DNA of 64,000 nucleotides from Nocardioides allogilvus (GTDB taxonomy: Bacteria > Actinomycetota > Actinomycetes > Propionibacteriales > Nocardioidaceae). The DNA is taken from the NCBI RefSeq assembly GCF_003047285.1, contig NZ_PZYX01000006.1, positions 148,280 through 212,279 of the forward strand, in the 5' to 3' direction. Under the pieces are notes generated by a model. It did no database searches and had not been told where the DNA came from. It was given only the letters and a program-made list of their open reading frames with translations. Below are positions 34,536 to 42,848 of this stretch, in pieces; the stretch's first letter is position 1, and each line of letters starts with the position of its first letter. A program made the translations under genes and the position numbers.

Positions 34536-35386
34536 CGGGTCTCCTCGGGGATCAGGACGCCGCGCCACGGGGTGACCACGAGGGCGGCGGTGTGGGAAGT
34601 CAGGTCGTCGACGGCCGCGCGGTCGAGCCCGTCGCGGGTGACCTCGACGTGGCGTCCGCCCGGCACGTCGCCGAAGGGCAGAGCAGGCGCAGGCGCAGGC
34701 AGTCGTGGGTCGGGCGGGCCGGGGTCGAGCAGCGGTGTGTCCAGCTCCGTCACGTGCCAGGGCGCCGACGGTCCGTTGCCGCGGCGTACGGCGAACGCGT
34801 GGGCCAGCTCCGCGATCCGCGCCGCCGCCTCGGCCAGCGGGACGACCGGACCGAACCCGTCCCCGACCCGGAGCTGCGCCGACGAGGAGTCGAGCGTCAC
34901 CAGGCCGAGGTCGCAGCCGCGCGTCAGCAGGTCGCCCCGGCCGTCGTCGAGCACGAACAGGAAGCGCCCGGGCAGGGCCGCGAGCTCGGGATCGGCGCAC
35001 AGCCGCGCGTCGAGGTCCGCGGCCACGACCCGCAGGTCGGCACGCCCTTCGGCGAGCCCGGACTGCGGGGAGACCATGACGTTGCGGACCAGCTCGTGGC
35101 TGCGGGTGGGCAGCAGCCCGGTCGCCTCGATCGCGGCCAGCACCGCCGGGTCGAGGCCGCAGCCCGAGCTGGGCAGGGCGCGGACCTGGAGGTTGGCGCG
35201 CGAGGTGAGGTGCACCCGCCCGTCGCCGTACTCCCCCGCGACGCCGGCCAGCGCGCGCAGCGACTCCGCGGACACCCACCCGCCGATCAGGCGCAGGCGC
35301 ACGAGCATCCCGTCGGATGCCGACCACGGGCGCAGCGCGCCCGGGCAGAGGTCGCCTCTGCTGCGTGTGCTGGACATGGGGGCCAA
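34532..35386 (-). CDS. cobG: Precorrin-3B synthase CobG, short form
   Basis: Oxygen-dependent ring-contraction enzyme of the aerobic pathway. It has 284 residues from ATG 35386 (an ATG at 35377 gives 281). LCPGALRPWSASDGMLVRLR and GRVHLTSRANLQVRALP are the CobG form of the sulfite-reductase ferredoxin-like half, and TPWRGVLIPEETR is the family's typical end. It is shorter than the 350-460 residues usual for CobG and has only four cysteines, none arranged as a classical CX5C...CX3C cluster, so its Fe-S cofactor status is uncertain. First gene of unit D under riboswitch 4. Confidence 0.88.
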   Translation of the reverse strand: MAPMSSTRSRGDLCPGALRPWSASDGMLVRLRLIGGWVSAESLRALAGVAGEYGDGRVHLTSRANLQVRALPSSGCGLDPAVLAAIEATGLLPTRSHELVRNVMVSPQSGLAEGRADLRVVAADLDARLCADPELAALPGRFLFVLDDGRGDLLTRGCDLGLVTLDSSSAQLRVGDGFGPVVPLAEAAARIAELAHAFAVRRGNGPSAPWHVTELDTPLLDPGPPDPRLPAPAPALPFGDVPGGRHVEVTRDGLDRAAVDDLTSHTAALVVTPWRGVLIPEETR

Positions 35387-35423
35387 TCTGGGTCCGGGCC
35401 CGTGCGCGGGGCCGTGTGACCTG

Positions 35424-35437
35424 GCGGCGATTGCCGC
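35424..35437 (-). promoter_or_regulatory. Hairpin between riboswitch 4 and cobG
   Basis: GCGGC and GCCGC pair around a four-base loop, directly after the aptamer. No U-tract follows. It may be part of the expression platform, alone or with the second GC-rich pairing at 35396-35413 (GGGCC/GGCCC). Confidence 0.4.
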
Positions 35438-35442
35438 TAGGG

Positions 35443-35603
35443 CCAGCAGGTCTTCGGACTCGGGATCTTTCGGGTCGGGGCGCCTTCCCGGAATCGTGCT
35501 CCAGTGGCTGCCGCCTCGTCAGAGGCTGCGTGCTCCGCCCGTCACCCTCACCGCTGCGCGTCAGTCCCGGAGTCTCACCGGGTTCCCTGACTCCACGTGC
35601 TGG
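35443..35603 (-). ncRNA. Cobalamin riboswitch 4 (upstream of unit D)
   Basis: On the minus strand: GGGAACCCGGTGAGACTCCG, then CGCGCAGCGGTGA, an extended variable arm, and GAGTCCGAAGACCTGCTGG as B12 box and P1. CCAGCA (35598-35603) pairs with TGCTGG (35443-35448). It is longer than the other three aptamers because of the larger side arm. Confidence 0.93.
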
Positions 35604-35682
35604 AGTACGACTGGCGCGACGAGGGTATCGCGGCCCGCGACCCCATCGACAGACCGCCCGCGACGCTGGATGATCGGGAGTC

Positions 35683-36276
35683 ATGAGGAAGCTCATCGTC
35701 ACCGTCCTGTCGACCCTCGACGGATATGCAGCAGGCGAGGGCGGCAACGTCTTCGTGATGCCGATCGACCTCGGCTTCGACCGCTACAACCTCGAGCGGA
35801 TGCAGGCCGCCGAGACCATGGTCTTCGGCGCCACCTCGTTCCACGGTGCGCGCGGCTACTGGCCACCGCTCGCCGACGACGAGAGCGCCCCTGCGGTCGA
35901 GCGTGAGATCTCGCGGCTGCACAACACGCTGGACAAGATCGTCGTCTCCGACAGCACCGCACCGGCCGACACCGAGCCGTGGAGCGGGACCACCGAGGTC
36001 GTGGGTCGGGCCCACGCCGCAGACCGGCTCACCGAGCTCAGGTCCGGCGACGGCGGCGACATCGTCTGCTTCGGCAGCCTGACCGCCTGGAACGACCTGC
36101 TCGCCCAGGGCCTGGTCGACGAGCTGCACGTCATGGTCGGCCCCGGCGCGATCGGTGCCGGCCTGCCGACCTTCAACCAGCCCGTGTCGCAGCGGCTCTC
36201 GTTGCTCGACGCGCGGCGGCTGGACGACTCCGAGCTCGTCGCCCTGCAGTACGCCGTCGGCCCGACGATCAGCTGA
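35683..36276 (+). CDS. RibD C-terminal / dihydrofolate-reductase-like protein
   Basis: A 197-residue NADPH-binding reductase of the RibD_C superfamily. [20 protein letters not shown] at the N-terminus, [40 protein letters not shown] and [19 protein letters not shown] show the fold. Members with this sequence type are common in actinobacteria with unknown substrates. The gene ends inside the 3' end of the convergent acyl-CoA ligase (8-base overlap). Confidence 0.88.
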   Translation: MRKLIVTVLSTLDGYAAGEGGNVFVMPIDLGFDRYNLERMQAAETMVFGATSFHGARGYWPPLADDESAPAVEREISRLHNTLDKIVVSDSTAPADTEPWSGTTEVVGRAHAADRLTELRSGDGGDIVCFGSLTAWNDLLAQGLVDELHVMVGPGAIGAGLPTFNQPVSQRLSLLDARRLDDSELVALQYAVGPTIS

Positions 36277-37888
36277 GGCGGAGGCGCCGCGCGCTCTCCT
36301 CACGCATCTCGACCTTGCGGATCTTGCCGGTCACGGTCATCGGGAACTCGTCGGCGATGACGATGTAGCGCGGGATCTTGTAGTGGGCCAGCTTGCCCGT
36401 GGCGAACGCCTTGACCGCGGCCGCGTCGAGGGGCTCGGTGCCGGCGCGCATCCGCAGCCACGCGCACAGCTCCTCGCCGTACTTCTCGTCCGGGACCCCG
36501 ATGACCTGCACGTCCTCGATGTCGGGGTGGGTGAAGAGGAACTCCTCGATCTCGCGGGGATAGATGTTCTCGCCTCCGCGGATCACCATGTCCTTGATCC
36601 GCCCGACGATCGCGCAGTAGCCGTCCTCGCGCATCACCGCGAGGTCGCCGGTGTGCATCCAGCCGTCCTCGTCGATCGCCTCGCGCGTCTTCTCCTCGTC
36701 GTCCCAGTAGCCGAGCATCACGGAGTAGCCGCGGGTGCAGAACTCACCGGTCTCGCCGCGCGGCAGGGTCTCGCCGGTCAGCGGGTCGACGACCTTGACC
36801 TCGACGTGCGGGTGCACCCGCCCGATCGTGGCTGTCCGGCGATCGAGGTCGTCGTCGCTGCGGGTCTGAGTGGACACCGGCGACGTCTCGGTCATGCCGT
36901 AGGCGATCGAGACCTCCGCCATGTTCATCTCGGAGATGCAGCGCTTCATGACCTCCACCGGGCACGGCGAGCCGGCCATGATCCCGGTCCGCAGCGTGGA
37001 GAGGTCGACGTCGGCGAAGCCGGGCGCGTTCTGCATCGCGATGAACATCGTCGGCACGCCGTAGACCCCGGTGCAGCGCTCGTCCTGGATCGCCTGCAGC
37101 GTCGTCACCGGGTCGAAGCCGGGCGCCGGGATGACCATCGTCGCGCCGTGGGTGGTGCAGCCGAGGTTGCCCATCACCATCCCGAAGCAGTGGTAGAACG
37201 GCACCGGGATGCAGAGCCGGTCCTGCTCGCTGAAGTTGATCAGCTCGGTGACGAAGAAGCCGTTGTTGAGGATGTTGCGGTGGCTCAGCGTCGCACCCTT
37301 GGGAAAGCCGGTCGTCCCGCTCGTGTACTGGATGTTGATGGCGTCGTCGGGCTCGAGTGAGTAGTCGAGCAGGTCCAGCAGCGTCACGCCCGGGTCCGAG
37401 ACGTTGAAGTCGGTCCACTCGGGCGTGCCGATGAACAGCACCTGCTGCAACGCCGTCTCGGTCCTGACCTCCTCGACCATCGCGCGGTAGTCGCTGCCCT
37501 TGAACTCGGTGGCGGATACCAGCAGCTTGGCGCCCGACTGGTTGAGCACGAAGGCCAGCTCGTGGGTGCGGTAGGCCGGGTTGACGTTGACCAGGATCGC
37601 GCCGATCTTGGCCGTCGCGAACTGCGTCAGCGTCCACTCCGCGCAGTTGGGCGCCCAGATCGCCACCCGGTCGCCCTTGGTGATCCCGGAGCGGAGCAGC
37701 GCGATCGCGAGCACGTCCACGTCACGGTCCAGCTCGGCATAGGTCCAGCGCCTGCCCGTCGCGACCTCGACGAGCGCCTCCCTCTCGCCGTACGTCGCCA
37801 CCGTCCGCTCGAAGTTCGCGCCGATCGTCTCCTCCAGCAGCGCTGGGGTGGTCTCGCCGGCTGTGATCGACGTCATGTCGGTGTCCAT
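36269..37888 (-). CDS. Fatty-acyl-CoA synthetase (AMP-binding)
   Basis: ATP-dependent CoA ligase of the ANL family, 539 residues. [20 protein letters not shown] (AMP-binding P-loop, near 183), [17 protein letters not shown] (A5), [16 protein letters not shown] (A7) and [20 protein letters not shown] (A8) are present; the C-terminal lysine lies in [14 protein letters not shown]. The N-terminal sequence resembles medium- or long-chain acyl-CoA synthetases. It stands alone between the RibD-like gene and zur, so its substrate cannot be narrowed. Confidence 0.92.
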   Translation of the reverse strand: MDTDMTSITAGETTPALLEETIGANFERTVATYGEREALVEVATGRRWTYAELDRDVDVLAIALLRSGITKGDRVAIWAPNCAEWTLTQFATAKIGAILVNVNPAYRTHELAFVLNQSGAKLLVSATEFKGSDYRAMVEEVRTETALQQVLFIGTPEWTDFNVSDPGVTLLDLLDYSLEPDDAINIQYTSGTTGFPKGATLSHRNILNNGFFVTELINFSEQDRLCIPVPFYHCFGMVMGNLGCTTHGATMVIPAPGFDPVTTLQAIQDERCTGVYGVPTMFIAMQNAPGFADVDLSTLRTGIMAGSPCPVEVMKRCISEMNMAEVSIAYGMTETSPVSTQTRSDDDLDRRTATIGRVHPHVEVKVVDPLTGETLPRGETGEFCTRGYSVMLGYWDDEEKTREAIDEDGWMHTGDLAVMREDGYCAIVGRIKDMVIRGGENIYPREIEEFLFTHPDIEDVQVIGVPDEKYGEELCAWLRMRAGTEPLDAAAVKAFATGKLAHYKIPRYIVIADEFPMTVTGKIRKVEMREESARRLRLS

Positions 37889-37973
37889 GCGCCGACCCTA
37901 GCGACGCCTCACAGGGCCAGAAGGAGGACCCGGGCAGCTGTACGGTGAGCAGACCCGACGTGAGTGAGGTTGC

Positions 37974-38408
37974 GTGGCCACCGACCCCGATCCCGGCACT
38001 CCGGCCGCTCCGCGGGCGCGCGAGCGCTCGACCCGGCAGTTCGAGGCCGTGCGGGACGAGCTGGCGCGGGGCGACGACTTCCGCAGCGCGCAGGACATCC
38101 ACGCCTCGCTCGGCGCACGCGGTACGGCGGTCGGGCTGGCCACGGTCTACCGAGCGCTGCAGACCCTCGCGGACTCGGGCGCGGCCGACTCCCTGCGCAG
38201 CCCTGCGGGTCAAGCGGTCTACCGCGTGTGCGGTCAGGTGCACCACCACCACCTCGTGTGTCGCTCGTGCGGCCGGACGGTCGAGGTCCAGGGACTCGCC
38301 GTCGAGCGCTGGGCCGAGAAGACAGCCGGAGCGAACGGCTTCAGCGACGTCGAGCACACCGTGGAGCTGACCGGCACCTGCACTCCCTGCCGCACCACCT
38401 CGAGCTGA
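37974..38408 (+). CDS. zur: Fur-family zinc regulator Zur
   Basis: A 144-residue Fur-family protein starting at GTG 37974. The winged helix contains SAQDIHASLGARGTAVGLAT, then VYRALQTLADSGAAD. The metal-binding part has VCGQVHHHHLVCRSCGRTVEV, and a second CxxC, CTPC, at the end. The HHHH and double CxxC pattern and the position directly before an operon of zinc-free ribosomal proteins with a Zur-like box argue for Zur rather than Fur. It has its own upstream region of about 85 bases. Confidence 0.92.
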   Translation: MATDPDPGTPAAPRARERSTRQFEAVRDELARGDDFRSAQDIHASLGARGTAVGLATVYRALQTLADSGAADSLRSPAGQAVYRVCGQVHHHHLVCRSCGRTVEVQGLAVERWAEKTAGANGFSDVEHTVELTGTCTPCRTTSS

Positions 38409-38456
38409 CCCTCGGTCCGAGGCTCGGGTGACGGCTGCATCGTCGTCGTGCCATAC

Positions 38457-38477
38457 TGATAACGATTCTCATTTTCA
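38457..38477 (+). promoter_or_regulatory. Zur box upstream of rpmE2 operon
   Basis: The 21-base element reads TGATAACGATT followed by CTCATTTTCA and matches the AT-rich actinobacterial Zur pattern (TGAAAATGATNTTCATTTTCA type, recalled). It is nearly the only AT-rich stretch in this area and ends one base before the AGGAGG of the L31 gene, so a bound repressor would block promoter and leader. Confidence 0.85.
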
Positions 38478-38486
38478 GGAGGCGCC

Positions 38487-38741
38487 ATGAAGCACGACAT
38501 CCATCCCCCGTACGGCCCGGTGGCATTCCGGGACCGCTCCACCGGCTGGGTGACCATCACCCGGTCCACGCTCGCGGGCAGGGAGCACCACCAGGTCGTC
38601 GAGATCGACGGCACCACCCTCCCCGTCGTCGACGTCGACATCTCCAGCGACAGCCACCCGTTCTGGACGGGCACAGCCCGCACCCTCGACAGCGAGGGCC
38701 GGGTGGAGAAGTTCCAGCGCCGCTACGGCAGGACCTCATGA
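38487..38741 (+). CDS. rpmE2: Ribosomal protein bL31, zinc-independent (type B)
   Basis: An 84-residue type B L31 without the zinc-binding cysteines of the primary form. MKHDIHPPYGPVAFRDRSTG and HPFWTGTARTLDSEGRVEKF are typical. AGGAGG precedes the ATG. First gene of the Zur-controlled operon; made under zinc starvation, it would replace the zinc-containing L31 and free the metal. Confidence 0.95.
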   Translation: MKHDIHPPYGPVAFRDRSTGWVTITRSTLAGREHHQVVEIDGTTLPVVDVDISSDSHPFWTGTARTLDSEGRVEKFQRRYGRTS

Positions 38742-39814
38742 GGACGCCGCTGGTCGTCGTCACCGGGGTGGACACGATGGCGATGGACAGCACCCTGATG
38801 AGCCTCGCGTGGGACCTGCCGCGAGCGGTGTCGGTGCGACACCACATCGACCCGCACTCGCAGGTCCTCACCCGGGTCGTCAGCGACGCGGACGGCATCG
38901 TGGAGAAGGAGCACATCCAGCTCGAGCACGCCTGCGTGAGCTGTGCCTTGCGCGAGGACATCCTGCCCACCCTCGAACGCCTCGCCCGTGACGACCGGTG
39001 GAGCGCGATCGTCTCCGGGCTCCCAACCGCCACCGAGGCGGGCCAGCTCTCGCACGCCCTCGGCACCAACAGTCGGCTGGCACGGCACCTCAAGCTGAGC
39101 AGCGTGGTGGCGGCCGTCGGCGGCGGCGGCGTCGTTCGCGACCTGCTCAGCGACGACACGCTCCAGGAGCGGTGCGTGCACACCAACCCCGACGACGACC
39201 GAGGCGTCGGCGAGGTGGCCTGCGCCCAGATCGAGTTCGCCGACGTCGTCGTGCTCGACACCGACCCCGGCGCGGAGGCGACCGACCTGGTGCGGGCCAT
39301 GGCGCGACCCGATGCCCCTCTGGTCACCGGAGCGGACCAGCTCGACGGAGCAGCCCTCACGGCGCAACGCCACCAGAGCACCCTGGCCCACCAGTGGTGC
39401 GCCGCCGAGACCAACGTCGCCGCGCCTGCGCTCGGCAGCAGCCGTGCCTGGCGCCTGGACCTCTCCTCCTCGCGCCCCTTCCATCCGGAGCGGCTGCTGG
39501 ACCGGATCGAGCTCCTCGGCACCGGTGCCCACCGCTCGCGCGGCTCGTTCTGGCTCCCCACCCGTCCCGGCGCGCTCCTGGAGTGGTCCGGCGCCGGCGG
39601 CCAGCTCAGCATCGGGAGCTACAGCGCGTGGGGTCGTCGTACGCCGCTGACCCGATTGATCTTCACCGGGCTCGGGCAGCCGCCCAGCACCCTCGGCCCG
39701 GCCTTCGAGGACATCTTGCTGACGCCGCAGGAGGCCCAGCTCGACCACCACAGCTGGAGCGTCCTCGAGGACGGCCTCGAGCCCTGGCTCGGCGACATCC
39801 GCGACGTCGCCTGA
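38738..39814 (+). CDS. COG0523-like protein with degenerate P-loop
   Basis: A 358-residue member of the CobW/COG0523 family, which includes zinc chaperone GTPases. The start overlaps the L31 stop. The position equivalent to the Walker A loop reads VVTGVDTMAMDSTLMSLAW, without the GxxxxGK[S/T] glycine and lysine. The metal motif is reduced to EHACVSCALREDILPTLERL (family CxCC). A conserved FHPERLLDRIELLGTG and the CobW C-terminal domain (SFWLPTRPGALLEWSGAGG) remain. So it probably no longer hydrolyses GTP in the usual way. Its place among zinc-free ribosomal proteins points to a zinc-starvation role. Confidence 0.85.
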   Translation: MRTPLVVVTGVDTMAMDSTLMSLAWDLPRAVSVRHHIDPHSQVLTRVVSDADGIVEKEHIQLEHACVSCALREDILPTLERLARDDRWSAIVSGLPTATEAGQLSHALGTNSRLARHLKLSSVVAAVGGGGVVRDLLSDDTLQERCVHTNPDDDRGVGEVACAQIEFADVVVLDTDPGAEATDLVRAMARPDAPLVTGADQLDGAALTAQRHQSTLAHQWCAAETNVAAPALGSSRAWRLDLSSSRPFHPERLLDRIELLGTGAHRSRGSFWLPTRPGALLEWSGAGGQLSIGSYSAWGRRTPLTRLIFTGLGQPPSTLGPAFEDILLTPQEAQLDHHSWSVLEDGLEPWLGDIRDVA

Positions 39815-39850
39815 CCCGCCTCTCCCCCCACTTCCCGACAGGAGCACCCC

Positions 39851-40033
39851 ATGGCCGTACCCAAGCGAAAGACCTCGCGCAGCAACACCCGGCACCGCCG
39901 CGCCCAGTGGAAGGCGACCCCGCCCGACCTGGTCCCGATCACCGTCGAGGGCGAGACCCACCGGGTCCCGCGCTCCCTGGTCCGCGCCATCGAGCGCGGC
40001 TACGTCGACCCGGCGCCCCGAGGTGACCGGTGA
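39851..40033 (+). CDS. rpmF: Ribosomal protein bL32, zinc-independent
   Basis: A 60-residue L32 paralogue: [20 protein letters not shown] is the universal N-terminus, while the CxxC pairs that bind zinc in the primary form are absent. Preceded by CAGGAG. Its stop overlaps the GTG of the next gene. Confidence 0.94.
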   Translation: MAVPKRKTSRSNTRHRRAQWKATPPDLVPITVEGETHRVPRSLVRAIERGYVDPAPRGDR

Positions 40034-40269
40034 CGGCCCGCCGGCCGACGCCGGCGCGAAACCCCGGAGCTCGCAAGAAGCCCCTGCTCGCGCCCGGCGT
40101 CACGCACGTCGACCTCCAGGACGTCACGCTGCTGCGCACCTTCGTCTCCGACCGGGGCCGGATCCGCGCCCGCCGGGTCACCGGCCTCACCCCGCAGCGG
40201 CAGCGCGTCGTCGCCCGGGCCGTCAAGAACGCCCGCGAGGTGGCCCTCCTCCCCTCCACCAGCCGCTGA
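40030..40269 (+). CDS. rpsR2: Ribosomal protein bS18, cysteine-free paralogue
   Basis: A 79-residue S18 without cysteine. [20 protein letters not shown] and [20 protein letters not shown] are the S18 core. It starts with a GTG overlapping the L32 stop and follows L32 in the zinc-starvation operon, as seen in other actinobacterial sets. Confidence 0.93.
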   Translation: MTARRPTPARNPGARKKPLLAPGVTHVDLQDVTLLRTFVSDRGRIRARRVTGLTPQRQRVVARAVKNAREVALLPSTSR

Positions 40270-40297
40270 CGCGGCACCGACCCCGAAGGAACGCATC

Positions 40298-40420
40298 GTG
40301 AAGGTCCGCAACTCCATCCGCTCGGTCAAGGACCAGCCCGGATCCCAGGTCGTGCGTCGCCGCGGCCGCACCTACGTCATCAACAAGCGCAACCCCCGGC
40401 TCAAGACCCGCCAGGGCTGA
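40298..40420 (+). CDS. rpmJ2: Ribosomal protein bL36, zinc-independent (type B)
   Basis: A 40-residue protein starting at GTG 40298 behind [28 protein letters not shown] and [20 protein letters not shown] show L36; the type B form lacks the C-x2-C...C-x4-H zinc site. It is very short but unambiguous. Confidence 0.92.
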   Translation: MKVRNSIRSVKDQPGSQVVRRRGRTYVINKRNPRLKTRQG

Positions 40421-40444
40421 GCCGACCGACCAGAGAGGACGCCC

Positions 40445-40681
40445 ATGTCACGCACCTGCCAGGTCACCGGAGCCCAGCCCGGCTTCGGCCACCACGTCTC
40501 CCACTCCCACCGCCGCACCAAGCGGCGCTTCGACGTCAACGTCCAGTCCAAGCGCTACTGGGTGCCCAGCCTCAGCCGGCACGTCAGCATCACCGTCAGC
40601 GCCCGAGGCATCAAGACCATCGACCAGCGCGGCATCGAGGCGGTCGTCGCCGAGATCCTCGCCCGCGGGGTGAGGGTCTGA
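40445..40681 (+). CDS. rpmB2: Ribosomal protein bL28, zinc-independent paralogue
   Basis: A 78-residue L28. [20 protein letters not shown] keeps one cysteine but not the two CxxC pairs; [19 protein letters not shown] and [14 protein letters not shown] [18 protein letters not shown] complete the fold. Its TGA shares the A with the next ATG. Confidence 0.94.
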   Translation: MSRTCQVTGAQPGFGHHVSHSHRRTKRRFDVNVQSKRYWVPSLSRHVSITVSARGIKTIDQRGIEAVVAEILARGVRV

Positions 40682-40851
40682 TGGCCAAGCGCGGCAACGA
40701 CCTGCGCCCGATCGTGAAGCTCCGCTCCACCGCCGGCACCGGTCACACCTACGTCACCCGCAAGAACCGTCGCAACACCCCCGACCGCATGGTGCTGCGC
40801 AAGTACGACCCGCGCGTCCGCCAGCACGTCGACTTCCGAGAGGAACGCTGA
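40681..40851 (+). CDS. rpmG2: Ribosomal protein bL33, zinc-independent
   Basis: A 56-residue L33 starting [20 protein letters not shown], with [25 protein letters not shown] core ([17 protein letters not shown]) and a final [16 protein letters not shown]. No cysteine. Start and stop both overlap neighbours (TGATG junctions). Confidence 0.94.
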   Translation: MAKRGNDLRPIVKLRSTAGTGHTYVTRKNRRNTPDRMVLRKYDPRVRQHVDFREER

Positions 40852-41153
40852 TGGCCAAGAAGTCGAAGGTCGTCGCCAACGAGCGACGCCGGCGCATCGT
40901 CCTGCAGTACGCCGACCGGCGGGCCTCCCTCAAGGAGGCCGTCCGCACCGCGGCGACCCCGGAGGCGCGCGCCGCCGCCGTCCGCGCCCTGGGGCGACTG
41001 CCTCGCGACGCCAGTCCCGTGCGGGTCCGCAACCGCGACCAGGTCGACGGGCGCCCCCGCGGCTACGTCGGCAAGGTCGGCTTGTCGCGGATCAACCTGC
41101 GCACGCTCGCCCACCGCGGCGAGCTCCCGGGGATCACCACGTCGTCGTGGTGA
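40851..41153 (+). CDS. rpsN2: Ribosomal protein uS14, long zinc-independent form
   Basis: The 100-residue long form of S14 without the CxxC motifs of the short zinc form. [20 protein letters not shown] at the start and [20 protein letters not shown] near the end are diagnostic. Last gene of the operon L31-COG0523-L32-S18-L36-L28-L33-S14. Confidence 0.95.
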   Translation: MAKKSKVVANERRRRIVLQYADRRASLKEAVRTAATPEARAAAVRALGRLPRDASPVRVRNRDQVDGRPRGYVGKVGLSRINLRTLAHRGELPGITTSSW

Positions 41154-41188
41154 CGGGGTAGCTACCTCTCCAGTCATTGCAGTACGCC

Positions 41189-41200
41189 CGTAATGCTACG
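41189..41200. promoter_or_regulatory. Short inverted repeat at the TetR promoter
   Basis: CGTA and TACG around ATGC, with a -10-like TAATGCT inside and the TetR start 32 bases downstream. It could be the operator of the regulator at 41233, but the arms are only four bases. Confidence 0.3.
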
Positions 41201-41232
41201 GTCGCACCACCGTCGACACGAGGAGCTGCGAC

Positions 41233-41847
41233 ATGGCGAGGTACGCCCCCGAGCACAAGGAGACGACCCGACGGCGGATGATCGACGCCGCGGGCAGGCG
41301 CTTCAAGAGCGACGGCTTCGACGGTACGGGCATCTCGACGCTGGTCGCCGACGCCAGCCTGACGAACGGCGCGTTCTACGGGCACTTCGCGTCCAAGAAC
41401 GACCTGATCGCGTCCGTGGTCGCGCAACAGCTCGCCGACCAAGCGGCTCGCGTCGAGGCCCTTCCGCCCGGACTGGCGTCGGTCGAGGCCGTCGTCCGCG
41501 ACTACCTCTCCCCCGCCCATCGCGACGACGTGGCCGGCGGGTGCCCGTCAGCTGCGCTCCTGGACGAGATCGGCCGCCGCGACGACGGGACGCGCCAGGC
41601 CTACACCGAGGGCGTGTGCCGGCTCATCGATGCCGTCGCACGGCTCCTGGCACCCGAGGACACCGGCGACGAGGTCGCCCACGCGCGCGCGACCGGACTC
41701 GTCAACCTGCTGGTCGGCTCCCTGCAGGGCGCGCGCGCCGTGAGCGATCCCGGGCTGTCCGACCGCATGCTCGCCTCCGCCCACACCGTCGCCATGACGA
41801 TCGTCACCGCACCGCTGCGTCCCTCGTCGAGTCAGGAATCGTCATGA
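41233..41847 (+). CDS. TetR-family regulator
   Basis: A 204-residue repressor starting at ATG 41233 with GAGGAG upstream. The HTH reads GISTLVADASLTNGAFYGHF, the form seen in regulators of the AcuR/NemR type that respond to reactive electrophiles. Its stop overlaps the start of the oxidoreductase (ATGA), so it is cotranscribed with and likely controls that gene. Ligand unknown. Confidence 0.9.
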   Translation: MARYAPEHKETTRRRMIDAAGRRFKSDGFDGTGISTLVADASLTNGAFYGHFASKNDLIASVVAQQLADQAARVEALPPGLASVEAVVRDYLSPAHRDDVAGGCPSAALLDEIGRRDDGTRQAYTEGVCRLIDAVARLLAPEDTGDEVAHARATGLVNLLVGSLQGARAVSDPGLSDRMLASAHTVAMTIVTAPLRPSSSQESS

Positions 41848-42848
41848 AGGCCTTCGTCGTCACCCACCACGGCCCCGACGGACTGGAGGCAGCCGACGTC
41901 CCGGTGCCTGCGATCGGTCCGCACGACGTCCTGGTCGAGGTGCGCGCGGCGAGCATCAACCCGCTCGACGTGATGGTCCGCAACGGTGAGTTCAAGCAGC
42001 TCCTCAAGTACGAGCGGCCCTTCGTGCTGGGCCACGACGTGGCCGGGGTCATCACCCAGGTCGGTGCCGACGTCCGGGACTTCTAGGTGGGCGACGAGAT
42101 CTACGCACGCCCGCGGGACCTGCGCATCGGCACCTTCGCCGAGCAGATCGCCATCGACGCCGACGACGTGGCGCTGAAGCCGGGCTCGCTGTCGTTCGCA
42201 GAGGCCGGCGCCGTACCCCTCGTGGCGCTGGCCGCCTGGCAGGCCCTGGTCGAGGTCGCCGACGTCAAGCCCGGCCAGAAGGTCCTGGTCCACGCAGGCG
42301 CGGGCGGGCTCGGCTCCACGGTCATCCAGGTCGCCAAGCACCTCGGCGCACACGTCGCGACCACCGCGAGCAGCAAGGACGTCGAGAAGGTCCGCGCCCT
42401 CGGCGCCGACGTGGTGGTCGACTACACCGCGCAGGACTTCACCGAGGTCCTGTCCGGCTACGACGTCGTCCTCGACTCGCTGGGCGCGGACAGCCTGGAG
42501 CGTTCGCTCACCGTGCTGCGGCCCGGCGGACTGGCGATCAGCGCGGTCGGCCCGCCCGACCCCGCGTTCGCGACCCAGCTCGGCAAGCCGCTCCTCAAGC
42601 CGGTGATGGCCCTGCTGAGTCGGAAGATCCGCCGCCGGGCGAAGCGGCTCGGCGTGCGCTACTCGTTCCTCTTCATGCGGGCGAGCGGCGCCCAGCTGAC
42701 GACGTTGGCCGGGCTCTACGCTGACGGGACCCTACGGCCGGTGCTCGACCGCACGTTCCCGTTCGCCGACACCATGGCGGCGATGGCCCACGTCGAGCAG
42801 GGCAGGGCCAACGGCAAGGTCGTCGTCACCCGAGGAGCCCCGACATGA
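41844..42848 (+). pseudogene. Zinc-type alcohol dehydrogenase/quinone oxidoreductase with in-frame TAG
   Basis: A medium-chain dehydrogenase/reductase reading MKAFVVTHHGPDGLEAADVP ... VLGHDVAGVITQVGADVRDF, then TAG (42084-42086), then VGDEIYARPRD and the rest in the same frame: KVLVHAGAGGLGSTVIQVAK (nucleotide-binding) to the end at 42848. Total 335 codons, the normal size. In relatives this position (GADVRDF-x-VGDEIY) is a lysine or alanine; AAG to TAG is one substitution. A GTG just after the stop could restart translation, giving a 253-residue protein without the N-terminal catalytic part. Either a fresh pseudogene or a sequencing error. Confidence 0.8.
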
